Notes under the pieces: model-generated | What the model was told of the DNA's origin: nothing | The model's database searches: none | The model's input: the letters and a program-made list of their open reading frames with translations, nothing else | Shown: one piece after another, positions 34,600 through 46,095 of the stretch | How the letters are laid out: each line of letters starts with the position of its first letter | Position numbering within the stretch: position 1 is the first letter of the stretch | Assembly: GCA_015847255.1 (NCBI GenBank) | Contig: JADLZK010008990.1 | Location: 124,001-188,000, forward strand | Reading direction: 5' to 3' | Origin: Hyparrhenia diplandra | Lineage: Eukaryota; Streptophyta; Magnoliopsida; Poales; Poaceae | Length of the DNA: 64,000 bases | Translations under genes and position numbers: made by a program

Positions 34600-35366
34600 C
34601 AACGAGCTCGCCGCGAGGGGCTCACCTCGGGGCGACGGCGGGGCGAGACCTGCAAGTGCGCCGGGAAGACCGAGGGTACTCCCAGATCCACCGGGGCCAC
34701 AGGCCTTCACAAAGGGATATCAGGAGGGCACCACTCCTGCGCGAGGCCTCCAGCCACATCGAGAAGTACTCGGGGAGACTCGTCGAGGTGTGGTTGGCCG
34801 ACTATCGGCTGGCATGCCAGTTCGCGGGGGCACATGATGACAAAGTAATAATCAGAAATTTGCCCCTGTACCTCTCCGACTCAGCTAGGGCCTGGCTGGA
34901 ACACCTTCCACCGGACCTCATATCAAACTGGGCAGACTTGGAGAGGACCTTCCGAGGAATTTCCGGGGCACATACTGCGGCCGGGTAACTCATGGGACCT
35001 CGGTAAAACCGCCAGAATCGGCGAGTCCTTGCGCCTACATCGGGCGCTTCTCAAACAACGGACCGAGCTCCCCTAGCGTGGCGGAGTTCTGGCGTCATAG
35101 GGGCCTTCTTGGCCAGCACCTCTTGCCGTGATCTCGTGAAGAAGCTTAGGCGCCGGACTCCAACCGAGGCGAGCGAGCTGATGGACATCGTCACTAAGTT
35201 CGCTAGCGGAGAGGAGGCCGTCGGGGCTCGTTCAATCAGGGCTCGGGCGGGGGGAAAGCGCAAGGAAGAGGACCCAGAGGGATCCCGGCCTCGGGGGGGC
35301 AAGAAGAAGAAGAAAAAGGACAAGAGCCCGCAAGGGCAAGGGTCAAACCCCAGCATGAGACGATGA
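34600..35366 (+). pseudogene. Gypsy gag remnant
   Basis: WLADYRLACQFAGAHDDKVI and RNLPLYLSDSARAWLEHLPP (34800-34915) are the conserved gag block of grass Tat elements. A second block, LMDIVTKFASGEEAVGAR, follows at about 35180, then a Lys-rich tail. At least two frameshifts separate them. Confidence 0.8.
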
Positions 35367-35491
35367 AGACATGGTGGCCGCGGTCGACCGCAGGGCCCCG
35401 CCCCCGCCACCGACCCGGCGGCATGCTCAAGAAGCCGTGCGAGAATCCGCGGCTACCCGGTCAAGCACACCCTCGAGGAGTGCAAAGCGGT

Positions 35492-35553
35492 GCGCAAATA
35501 CTTCGCCAAGCTCAAGCACACCCTCGGCGCAAATACTTCGCCAAGCTCAAGTG
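35492..35553. repeat. Small tandem duplication in the gag remnant
   Basis: GCGCAAATACTTCGCCAAGC plus TCAAG occurs at 35492-35516 and again at 35529-35553. Confidence 0.85.
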
Positions 35554-35689
35554 CCGAGGGGAACAAGGGTTTCCAGGTGAACAAGCGCTTCATGATCTGC
35601 CGGCGGCAACACAGCAACATGTCGGTGCGGCAACGCAGAAGGAACGGCGAGAGGTGTATGCGGCGAACTGGCGATCCCGAAGCTACGCA

Positions 35690-36245
35690 AGTGGTCGGAT
35701 CAAGCCATCACCTTCGACCGGTCGGATCACCCTCGGCACATCCCAAACCCGGGGGCTTATCCGTGGTGGTGGATCCCATCATTGCCAATACCCGGCTCAC
35801 CAAGGTCCTCATGGGCCGGAGGAAGCAGCCTCAACCTCATCTACGAGGAAGCGGCTTGACCTCCTCGGGGTAGACAAGTCAAGATCCGCCCGGGAGGGCC
35901 GGCTTTCAACGGCGTCGTCCCCGGCAAGCAGCGAAGCCCCTCAGGCGGTCGACCTGCCGGTCTGTTTCGAGGACCCCTCAAACTTCAGGCAAGAGACTCT
36001 CACCTTTGAGATCCTCGGGGTCCGAGGTACATACCACACACGCACTCCTCGGCGGCCTTGCTATGCCAAATTCATGGCTGTCCCAAACTACACCTACCTC
36101 AAGCTCAAGATGCCGGGGCGAGGGGTGTCATCACGGCTGGCCCCTCGCACCATCATGCATATGAGTGCGATGTAGAGAGCGTGGAGTATGCCGAGGCGCT
36201 CGCCATTGCCGAGGCACTCATTGCCGACGCAAAAGAGCTTTGACG
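35690..36245 (+). pseudogene. Gypsy aspartic protease region remnant
   Basis: VVDPIIANTRLTKVLMGR (35765-35818), with the active-site DGGS lost, is followed by QAVDLPVCFEDPSNFRQETL and CYAKFMAVPNYTYLKLKMPG in shifting frames. These are the protease and linker blocks of Tat pol. The YAEALAIAEALIADA stretch at 36187 ends it. Confidence 0.75.
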
Positions 36246-36499
36246 AGATCACGATCGAGCACGAGGTAAGCGGCGCGCTGGGAGCTTTGAGCCCTCCTCG
36301 GGGCAAGAAGATCCCACTCGATCCCAAGCAACGAAGGAGAAGCTGCCGACCGCCAGCTCGGAGCTGGATCCAAAATAGGCGCAGTGCTCGTCGACTTCCT
36401 CCGTGCGAACGCCAAGGCGTTTGCGTGGGGACCCTCGGACATGCCAGGCATACCGAGGGGATGTCATGAAAGCACTCCCTAGATATCCGGCGGGCTCAA

Positions 36500-37350
36500 A
36501 GCCCGATCATGCGGCGCTTGCGCCGTTTTGATGACGCCAAGCGGAAGATCATCGGCGAGGAGATCCACAAGCTACAGGAGGCCGGATTTATAAAGAAGTA
36601 TTCCACCCGAGTGGTTAGCTAATCCCTGTATTAGTAGAGAGAAAAGAATGGGAAATGGAGGATGTGTGTGGACTACACTAGTCTAAACAAAGCATGTCGA
36701 AAGTTCCCTTTCCTTTGCCTCGAATCGACCAAATTGTCGACTCCACCGCGGGATGCGAGAAACTTTGTCCTTTCTCGGCGCATATTTGGTTACCACCGGA
36801 TCAAAATGAAAGAATCCGACCAGCTCGCGACTTTCGTTCATAACACCCTTCGGGATGTATTGCTACCTCACAATGCCCTTTGGGCTGAGGAATTTGGGCA
36901 GCGTACTAGCGGTGCATGCAAATCATCTTTGGAGAACTCATCGGAAGGATTGTGGAAGCCTATGTCGGCGACATAGTGGTCAAATCAAGAAAACGGCGGA
37001 CCTCGTGGGAGACCTCGGGGAAACCTTCGAATGTCTAAACAAGAAGGAGTCAAGCTCAACCCCGAAAAAAATGTGTATTTGGGGTCCCCGAGGGATCTTC
37101 TTTGGGTTTCATCGTCTCTCAACGAGGCATCGAAGCAAACCCGATCAAGGTTGATGCAATCACCAAGATGGGGCCAGTCCGAGACCTCAAAGGAGTCGAG
37201 AAGGTCATGGGCTGCCTGGCATCATTAAGCGAGGTTCATTTCCGCCTCGGGGAAAGGGCCTCCCTCTATCGGCTCCTTCGCCCAAGTCCGGCGCTTTGCA
37301 CGGACCCCGGTGAGGAAGCCCTCGGCAACCTCAAGCTTCTCGACTAGCCC
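36500..37350 (+). pseudogene. Gypsy reverse transcriptase remnant
   Basis: Blocks in order: RRFDDAKRKIIGEEIHKLQE, MCVDYTSLNKAC (36662), GYHRIKMKESDQLATF, YCYLTMPFGLRN, EAYVGDIVVKS (YVDD reads YVGD at 36961-36972), then GFIVSQRGIEANPIKVDAI and KVMGCLASLS. Several frameshifts separate them. Confidence 0.85.
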
Positions 37351-37789
37351 ACGGTCCTGGTGCCGCCAAACCCGGAGAGACCTTGCTCCTCTACATTACA
37401 GCCACTACTCGGGTAGTGAGTGCCGTGGTTGTAGTGGAGCGTCGGGGAAGAGGGGCACACGTTGCCAATTCACGCCCGTTTACTTCATCGGTGAGGTGCT
37501 TTCGACACCAAGACTTCGGTACTTCGCGGATGCAAAAGCGTTATGTATGCGCTATAAATCTTGGACGCGAAAAAACTTACGCCACTACTTCCTCGCGCAC
37601 CCGGTTGCCGTGGTATCCTCATTCCCCCCGGGAAATCATCGAACCGAGAGGCCACGGGAAGAGTGGCAAAGTGGGCGGTGGAGCTCATGGGCGAACAATA
37701 TCATTTACGCCTGCGCAAAAGCGATAAAGTCTCAAGTCTTGGCGATTTTGGCGAATGGGCGATACGCAATTACCCCGGCACCCATCCAA

Positions 37790-38235
37790 GCCGAGTGCTT
37801 TGGACCATGTATTCGGCGGGTCAATGATGAAGGCGGGTGCGGGGCGGGTTTGCTCTTCATTTCACCCCTCGGGGTTCACACGAGTCACGTCATCGGCTGC
37901 ATTTCCGGCCTCCAACAGCGTCGCGAGAATACGAGGCACTGGTCAATGGTCTCCGGATCGCAGCAGACCTCGGGATCGGCGGTTGGAAACCAGAGGGGAT
38001 TCGCGGCGGGGTTATCGATCAAGTCATGAAGGCCTCGGCGTACCAACGACCCCAAGATGGAAGCATATTGCCGAAGTGCGCAAACTAGAGGAAATGTTCT
38101 ACGGGCTTGAGCACAAGCACACACCAAGACGTTACAATGAAGCTGCGGACGAACTCGCCAAGGTAGCTGCGACGAGGTACCGTTCCCGAACGTACTCACC
38201 CGAGATCTCAACGAGCCCTCGGTTAAGTACACTCC
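37790..38235 (+). pseudogene. Gypsy RNase H remnant
   Basis: The order GAGLLFISPLGVH (approximate, frameshifted), SREYEALVNGLRIAADLGIG and RRYNEAADELAKVAATR matches the RNase H of Tat pol. It is broken in at least three places. Confidence 0.75.
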
Positions 38236-38379
38236 CTTGGAAATACCCTCGGGGGCTCAAAAACAACTTCGTAACAAACCGCGCCCGAAGCTATGGCAAT
38301 CGACCAAGACCCGGACGGAGAGAACCTCTATTGGAGTACCTCTCGGGGGAGAACTACCCGAGGATAAGACCGAGGCTCG

Positions 38380-39536
38380 CTGATTGGCCCGAAGGGCAAA
38401 GTCCTTTGGCGCTAATTGGAGACAAAAAAGAACTCTACAAGAAAGGAGCCTCGGGAGTATACATGCGATGCATACCACCGGCGGAGGGCAAAATTTGCTT
38501 AAAGACACCCACGAGGGAGTGTGGCCATCATGCGGCCGAGGACTCTTGTCGGTAAAGTCTTGAGACAAGGCTTCTATGCGGCCCTCGGCGGATGCAGGGG
38601 CCTTGAGCGAGGTCGTCTTTTGCACAGGTGTCGAGTTCGCACGCAAAGGCGCATCTACCGGCGCAAGCCCTGCAGACCATACCTCGACATGGCCATTTGT
38701 AGTGTGGGGCACCGACATGATCGGTCCCTGAAAAGGGCGCTGGAGGACACACTCATGTCCTAGTAAGCCATCGACAAGTTCTCCACGTGGATCGAAGCCC
38801 GAGCTGTGGTGAACCCTCGGACGGAGGAAGCGGTGAAGTTCTTCACGAACATCATTGCCCGTTTGGAGTCCCAAACTCCATCATCGGATCGCGGAACCAA
38901 CCGTGGGAAAAAGTTCCTCGACTTTTGTGGCGACTACGGCATCCGGGTTGACACCTCGCCGTAGCCCACCCAAGGACCAAGCGGTCAAGTCGAAGCGTGC
39001 CAATGGCATGATCCTACAAGGACTCAAGCCAAGGATCTTTAATCACTGAACCAAGCGGGAAGAAATGGTACCGGGAACTACCGTCGGTACTATGGAGCCT
39101 TCGAACAACGAAAAGCCGAGCCACGGGCTTCACCCCATTCTTTCTAGTCTATGGAGCCGAGGCGATCTTGCCCACAGACATTGAATATGGGTCCCCAAGG
39201 CTGCGAGCCTACACGGCGGGGGCAACCAGCAGGCAAGGCAAGATTCCATCGACCAAGTCAATGAGGCCCCGAGACGTCGCACTTTTGAATTCAGCAAGAT
39301 ACCAACAAGCTCTACGCAAGTATCATGCCAAGCGGCTGAAGCCTCGGGAGTTCCTAGTCAACGACCTCGCATCGGTGGCCGAGGATAACAAGGGGCCACA
39401 AACTCACACCACCTTGGGAAGGGCCATATTTCATCGCCGAAATACTAAGGCCGGAACCTACAAGTTGAAGAATGAGAAGGGCGAAGTCTACTCCAACGCT
39501 TGGAACATAGAACAGCTACGTCACTTCTACCCTTAA
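38380..39536 (+). pseudogene. Gypsy integrase remnant
   Basis: GASGVYMRCIPPAEGK and a His-His pair (GHHAA, 38523) mark the zinc-binding start. EEAVKFFTNI and KKFLDFCGDYGIRVD come from the catalytic core. The C-terminal block DVALLNSARYQQALRKYHAK ends in YSNAWNIEQLRHFYP and a stop at 39536, the usual pol end of this lineage. Frameshifts remove the catalytic aspartate region. Confidence 0.8.
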
Positions 39537-39960
39537 CCTCGCACTAGAAGTCAAACACTTATGTTCTTTTTCGCTCAATAAAAGATTTACATCTTTTACG
39601 AAGAGAAGCTTCTTGTGCATACCTTAAGGGAGTCTTAGCCTCGTCCAGCACAAGACTAAAACTCCCTCGGGGGCTACACGGGGGACCCCCCTCGGGGACC
39701 CCCTCCTCTTCTTTTTTCGAAACTTTTTTTTTCAAGGAAAAAAGTTCTCCCACAAGGCACACTTGAATCGATCGTTTAAGTTGCGAAGGTCAAGCTGCCT
39801 TACAAATCCTAAGTGAGATAGCCGAGTCAAGCGGACCGCCCCTAGTGGCACCCGTCTGCGGACCGCCCCGATGGCATCCATGCTCAATATCTCGTGGCGG
39901 AGAAAGCAAAGCGACCTGGCCACACAATAAGCGAAATTCGAGAAACGCAACTTAATCATA
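39537..39960. other. Gypsy 3' untranslated region
   Basis: The stretch after the pol stop contains AATAAAAG and CCCTCGGGGGCTACACGGGG, text I know from the region after pol in this family. No ORF. Confidence 0.5.
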
Positions 39961-42900
39961 AACCTTTTCGGCCGAGGTCCGCAGCCCCGGCAGCACTATT
40001 GTTTATGTACACATTTCTCACACATTCAATCTTTTCATACAAGGGGAGATCAGGGGGCGTCACGAGCCTCGTCCACCCGCGCTTCACGATCGGCCGCCGA
40101 AGCGACATCTGCGGAGGAAACATCCTCGTGATAGCATCCCCGGGCGAGCGTCGGCCTGTCGGCGCATCCTCGGAGAAGGCATCCAGCATCTCCGTGTCCG
40201 CCTCATAGCTTGACTCTATGGGGGAATACGGAGGGCACACCTCATCTTCAAAGAGAGAGGCCAGCCGTGTTGCAGCACCATCCACGGAGTCGTACAACTC
40301 CTTGGTCCCGTGCGGCATCGGCCGCCTTCGGCAGTGGTCGGCCGGCGTCGTCGTCGGGCCGGGGAAAAGCCACCCGCGACATTGTTGTTGCCCCGGGCGC
40401 CACCAAGAAATGCGAACAGAACTTCGCCATACACGTCCCCCGCACGCCAGTCCGAAAGCGCTCCGAGTGGGACACGAGGAAGCCGCCGCGGCGGCTCAGC
40501 GGCTAGCGGCGAGGGCCCAACCTCGAGGTTGTCGCCCGCGGCGGATAAAGTCAGAACGGGGCCTCTTCCGGCTCTCGGTATGACTTACGCTCTGCTCCGC
40601 CCACTGGCAAGCGTAGCCGCGGTCTCCACGGCCTCGGTCCGGACCTTCTCCGCTTCTGGTAAACAGGCACCAAAGCGACGTCAACAAGATGAAGGGATCA
40701 AAGACAGTAGAACTTACCGAGGGGAAGACGTACCTTGGCGCCGATTTACCCGGCCCGGCGTCACGTTGTGCTCCTCCGCGAGCAACTTGTGGAGCTGGTC
40801 CTTCTCCTTTTCCCGAGGGTTTCCCCTCGGACACCAGCTCCCGATGCGGGTGTTTAAGGCGTCGCACATCTCCGCCGCTTCCTCGCCTCCTCCCGGGATC
40901 GGTCCCTTCGCCATGGGCCTCCTCCGGGGCCGGAGGGACCGCCCCGAGCGTCCTCAAAATCTTGACTCATCCGAGCCATCTCGGCCCGCCACCTTGTTGG
41001 CCTCGGACCGGGCCTTGGCGACCTCGGCCTCCGAGTCGCGGCTCGGCACTCCCTCCCGACGGCAAGAGTAGTGCCGGGGCGTCTCGCTCGGGCTGGGATC
41101 GCCTTCACCGGCTCCCGCCTGGGGGGCGTTCCATTCAGAACGTTCGGCGAAGGAGCTCGGACTTCTCCCGGCGAATTGCCGGAGACTCGCAACAGGGACA
41201 CCACGGATTACGATGCATACACAAAGACGGGAGGCGGGGAATAGCGGCAAGACACTCACCGCGTCGGCCCCCACGACGCCCGGTCAATGCGTCGCCAATC
41301 TTCGCAAGGCCGTCGCCGGCCCACCTGGCGAATCCGCTCATGAGTTTTCCACAGCGGGACCTCGGGACGATCGTCGATCACCACACGGCGGCCGGACCCC
41401 CGGCACGTCACCCAAGGTCAAGGGAGGACCACCCGGTTGGCTCGTGGGGAGTATCGCCTCCACCGGCAACTCCCTGCAGCTCGGGAACCCGACCAATAAA
41501 AGTCGGGGGTCCTTCATTGCTGACCACGGGCACAATCCTCACCATTGCTGAGGACTCCATGCCTCGCCAAGGACCGTCGACCCGAGCGCATGAAGCAACG
41601 GAAGTCGGGATTGTATCCCTCATGAACCCCCGGATCGGCCAGGAGCCGGCGCATGTGGGGGCCTCGTCTCCGCCGCCTCGAAGAGCTCCTCCCTAAGAAA
41701 ACTCCTGACGAAGGAGCTTGGCTCCTCGGGAGGGCGGCCTCGTCGTGAGTCCCGGCGCCGAAGCTGGCATCACGCAGCCTAGCCGAGCCCTCTCGAAGTC
41801 GATCACCATCGGCCGGGTGGACGACTCCGCCATCACCGCCATAGGCTTGTACCACCTGGGAGATCTCGGCCGTCCGGTTCGGGCCCGGGCCCTCCCGAGG
41901 CTCGGGGCTAACACCACGGGAGCCCAACGCAGGGACGACGTCTTGGTGAGACGACCCCCGGCGGCTGCCCCTACCGAGGCTTTGCGATCGGGCCTTCGAG
42001 CCTTCTTGGGATGCAAGGACAGTGGGGCCCCCGCTTCCTCAAGTCAAGAACGCCGTAAAGAAGCCAAAAATACCGGAAGAGAAGCTAATCGCGAAAAAAC
42101 ACGAAGGGACTCACGAGGCCCGAGGATCGCCTCGGTGTGGCCGAGGCGGGGAAGATCGCGACCCGGGCGTCGTGACTTGACGCACGGGTCGTCTCCCCTC
42201 CACGGTTTCGTGTGACGCACGGAAGCCGGTTCAGGACGGGGGTCACCGGTTCCTCACCTCGAACCACGCCCTTGCGATCTTGAGGAGCCCACGCTGGAAA
42301 CGTCGGCTCATCCCGCCGAGCCTCGCCATGTAGCACGGTGACCCACGCGGGTAAAACCCCGAGCCACCGGTGGTCCCGGGGGGTCTCTGGCCGGAGGAAC
42401 TCCCGCACGCTGGTCAAAGAACCCAGCGACGCAGGCTCGGCTCGGGCTCATAGCGAAGTCCCGAGTGGGTCGGCAACCCCAGGGCTCTGGCCAATACGAG
42501 CCCCCACATCATCGTCCGACGAGTTCATGATGAACTCGTCCTTCTCCTCATCCTCATCCTCCCGGTGGTCGAGGTATCAGCGGCATCCCCCCTGCTGTCG
42601 CTTTCGGCCCGGCGGTTGGCGCGGGCCACATTCTTCTTCTTCTTCTCCTCCTTCTTCGGCGCGCGCTCTCTCCCGCCGTTCGAAACACGGTCCGCCACCC
42701 ACGGCGCCCGGCATCAGATTGGGCACGGGCGGAGGAGAGTCGTGATAATTCAATCGACCCGCAAGAAGGCGGAGTAAGAACCACCATGGCGGCAAACATG
42801 GTGGCAACAAGACAATACAAGAACGCTTGAAACCAAAAGGCGCTTACCAAGGAGATGTACCCACGGGCGGGGCGATAGGGATCTCACAGGGATCTCGGGC

Positions 42901-43662
42901 GGGGTATTGGACCCCCAATGCCTCCTTCACTCTCTTGGCCGAGGCCATCGGTGGAAAGCGAAGGGAGGACATCCGAGACTCTTCAAGACCCGGCGGCCCG
43001 AGGATGTCATCCGATACATGAGCAAAGGGCGAGCCATCAATGGCAACACCCGACGCCGATGAAAGGCGGCGACCACGCGGCGCTGCGTTCACACCCCCAT
43101 CTCGAGCCGCGGGATCGCCGCCGAGCCCTCCAACCGAGGATGATCCGCCGAGGGGACCCCCAACCACTTATCCGGACGGGCAAAGTGGTAAGGTCCGCCT
43201 TAAAAACCACAACCAAAGGTCCCAATGCGGCTCGATCCCCGGGAATCCCTCACGAGAGGGTGGCGAAGATGGCGGCCAGGAGACCGAAGTTCGGGGCGAG
43301 ATGGTGAAGCTCAATGTCGTAGTAATGAAGGATCGCGCGGATAAACCGCCCGCCGGCATCCCGAACCCACGCCCGGTGAAGATCGATCAAGGCTCACCAC
43401 ATAGCCATCGGGGGGGAGGGTTAGGCTCCTTCTCGTCCAATCCGGAGCTATCCACTCCGCCGCTCGGCATTGGTACGAGGGGGCGAAGAAGCCCTTCCTC
43501 GACAAGGCGCTGAAGCTTTTCCTCCGTCGCCGCCGTTCTCGGCCACGGCTTCGGCATCGAGCACCTCCCCTCGTGTTGTCGCCGCCACCGGTGCGCCATG
43601 GATGAACGGGAGGAGGGAACGAGAACCGCCGTGACAACACCGTTCACACGAGCACAAGGCAA
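39960..43662 (-). pseudogene. Antisense ORF of the Gypsy element ("putative gypsy type transposon" domain)
   Basis: On the minus strand, EEKLQRLVEEGLLRPLVP (about 43560) is followed after a frameshift by WIAPDWTRRSLTLPPDGYVV and then GIEPHWDLWLWF (near 43240-43215). This is the start of the plant domain named Transposase_28 (PF04195), carried in antisense by many Tat elements. Further down (about 40990-40740) lie Glu/Arg/Ala-rich stretches such as EMARMSQDFEDARGG and KEKDQLHKLLAEEHNV, consistent with a coiled-coil tail. The frame is broken many times, and its function is unknown in any element. Confidence 0.65.
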
Positions 43663-46095
43663 GTGGATTTCTCCCTTATTCTCTCCCTATCTTTCTTTCT
43701 ATCTCCTAATTGCTGCAGCAAGAAGGCAAGAAGGCGATGGCAAGAACAAAGGAGCAACTATCGCCGCCACCCGACGACCCCCATATTTATAGGGAAGGGA
43801 AGGCAAACCGCCCGGCACGAAAGCAAACGAACCGACGCACCGGAATGGGCGGCCCACGATGGAACGGGAACCGCTCATCCAACGGCTCGGCCAGCCCGCG
43901 GTGGAGCCGTCACTCAAAAGCATTAATGCACCTTGACGGGCGCTCGATTACTGCCTCGACAAGAGCCACGGGGCCACGCCCCATCGGACTGCGAACCGCC
44001 ACGCCGCCTCGGGCGCGCAAGGAGACGCTCGTCTTCCATTGGGGTAAAACCGTCCGGCCATCCATATCCGGCGGCGCCGAGCCCTAAGGGGCAAAAGTCA
44101 GTCCGTTGGCCCGGTTCCGCCTCAGCGGGGGGCCAAACGAGCCTCGGGCTGACGCACGCCAACGTGCACTTTGTTCCAGAGGTTGCGCCAGCTGGGCCCC
44201 ACAGGGGTTTCTACGCGCCTCGGGATAACCCGAACCAGGGGACGGGATGGAAATGCACAACCGGCTATACCGGGCCCTCGAGGCCTGGATTTCTGAACGT
44301 GTTTAAGACCCGCGGGTTTCGCTTATAGAGATGTCCCATCCGTGGGAGGCCTACAGGCCCTCGGGGTTGACCCGTCAAACCGGGATCTGCTAAGCGATGC
44401 AGAGGTTCTCATGGGGTGAATCCTAGATGCGCGCGGCCGACCCTTGCTCCGGCAGAACACGGCAACCCACTTAAACTAACCCGTTACAACGTTCAAACGG
44501 AGTGCACCACGGTCGCTTTCGGGGGCACCGAGGTGTATCTCCCCTCCTCCTCCCTCTCGAGGGGGCGACAGAGGAGCGTATAATCAAAGTCGAGGAAGCC
44601 GGGGACGACCTTGCAAGACATAAGCGGGCTTCGGCAGCCCACGCAAAAACAAGCGAGACTCCGCACAAACAAGCGCAATTTAAGAGCTGTTTCGGCCTTG
44701 CCGGCGTGAGGTATAGAAGACCCTCGAAGGAATCCGCCATTCCATTCGAGGCCCTGGGGGCTTCAACGGGGTGGCCGCGCCGCACCCATTGAAGCGAACC
44801 ACCACGAGAAAAAACAAGGCGAGGGAACGCGGACAACCCCGGCGAGTCCACACTCGCTCGGGGGCTCGAAGCTCTTGTCGGGGGACCCAAATATTGGGCC
44901 CCGAGACATTCTCCAAACAACGAGAATCTGCCGCCCATCGGCCCGAAAGAAACCCAGCCCGCCATCATCCCACTTAGAAGGACAGCCCAACAAAGACGGA
45001 CCAGGCCAAAGGAGCCACGGGCAAGATACATGAAGATTGAGTCGCCTCCACGAGCGGCCCACAGAGTCACCACGACGGCTGAGCCTCACTCGCGAGAAGG
45101 ACAAGGTCGAGCGACCTTTACAAGACGCGAGAACCGTAACGCTCCACGTCATCACCAAAGCGACCCAAGGCCCGGACTCTACCCAAATCTCCGTCTTGCC
45201 CGAGGGTGACCTAGCTCACCACCCCTCGGCGGGGATGGCCTCCCCCGCCCGAGGGTGGCTCAGCTCACCACCCCGGCGAAGATCCCGCCGCCCGAGGGAG
45301 ACCCAGCTCTCAATCCTCGGCGAGGTGGCCCAACCTACTCACCTGGTCGCGGCCCTCGGGCGTGGGAGGTTCCGTCTAGAGGAAGGAAACAATCAGTATT
45401 TAATGAAGGCACAGCAGCGTGACGCAGGCGCCCAGGGCCATCGATCGACGCCCAGTCAAATCGGGCTGCCGATCCTTCCCAAATCCGACCGATGGGACAC
45501 AAAGCTGAACCGGTGACATGTTACGCCGCCAAAGACGGAAAACCGGGACAACCTTTGTTTCATTTCCCGAAACACAGCCAAGACGCCCACGTTGGGCGGA
45601 CCCTCGGGCTCATGACACACCATAACCCGGCGTCCCAGGGCCCCCCGCCATGGGGCTGTGAGGGACGCCTCACGAGACCCTCGGGGCCACACCCCGGGGA
45701 ACGGCACGCCCGCCACCGGATCAAGAGGCAGCGTGTCTTCATCAAAACGACATCCAAGCCAACCAACCCTCGGCCGCGCACATGCAACAAGTATAGCCCT
45801 CGAATTAGCCACCTAGGCACCCACATATGTAAACATTACCTCCCTCTTCCTCCTATAAAAGGGGAGTAATGCCCCATTAGGGGGATCGGGCGAGAGAAAA
45901 CCGACCACCACCACCACTACCACGATCGTGGGGCTTGAGACCAGCATCTCTCCCTCACACCGCTTGTAACCCCTACTACAAGCTCTCCTTTGAGCGAGGT
46001 AACACGCAGCAGACACCACCCGCTGGGCGTAGGGCCCCGTTGGCCTGAACCGGGATAAACCCGCCGTGTCCGTGTCCATCTTGCGCTACGCCATT
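43663..46095 (+). repeat. Probable 3' LTR region of the Gypsy element, truncated
   Basis: It contains repeated CCTCGGGG motifs and a TATA box (CTATAAAAGG, 45853-45862) followed by ACACCGCTTGTAACCCCTAC and CCGTGTCCGTGTCCATCTTG, typical of the R/U5 part of this family. The sequence stops abruptly near 46095 without a recognisable LTR end. The left LTR border could not be fixed. Confidence 0.55.
45853..45862 (+). promoter_or_regulatory. TATA box of the Gypsy LTR
   Basis: CTATAAAAGG is followed about 110 bases later by the poly-A and R-like region. Confidence 0.5.

Larger units (their letters stand above)
33955..46095 (+). mobile_element. Decayed Tat-lineage Gypsy element (ends undefined)
   Basis: Composition jumps to GC-rich at about 33955 and back to AT-rich at about 46100. 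Plus-strand remnants follow the order gag, protease, RT, RNase H, integrase, then a long 3' region with an antisense ORF and an LTR-like end with a TATA box. This order with an antisense ORF is typical of grass Tat elements such as RIRE2. I found neither a full 5' LTR nor a primer site nor a target duplication, so both ends are truncated or rearranged. Every coding block has several frameshifts. Confidence 0.8.

Noticed and set aside
39168..39536. Stand-alone 122-residue gene
   Set aside because: It is the C-terminal end of the Gypsy integrase.
33955..46095. Full-length Gypsy element with two LTRs
   Set aside because: No 5' LTR, primer site or target duplication could be found at the left edge.
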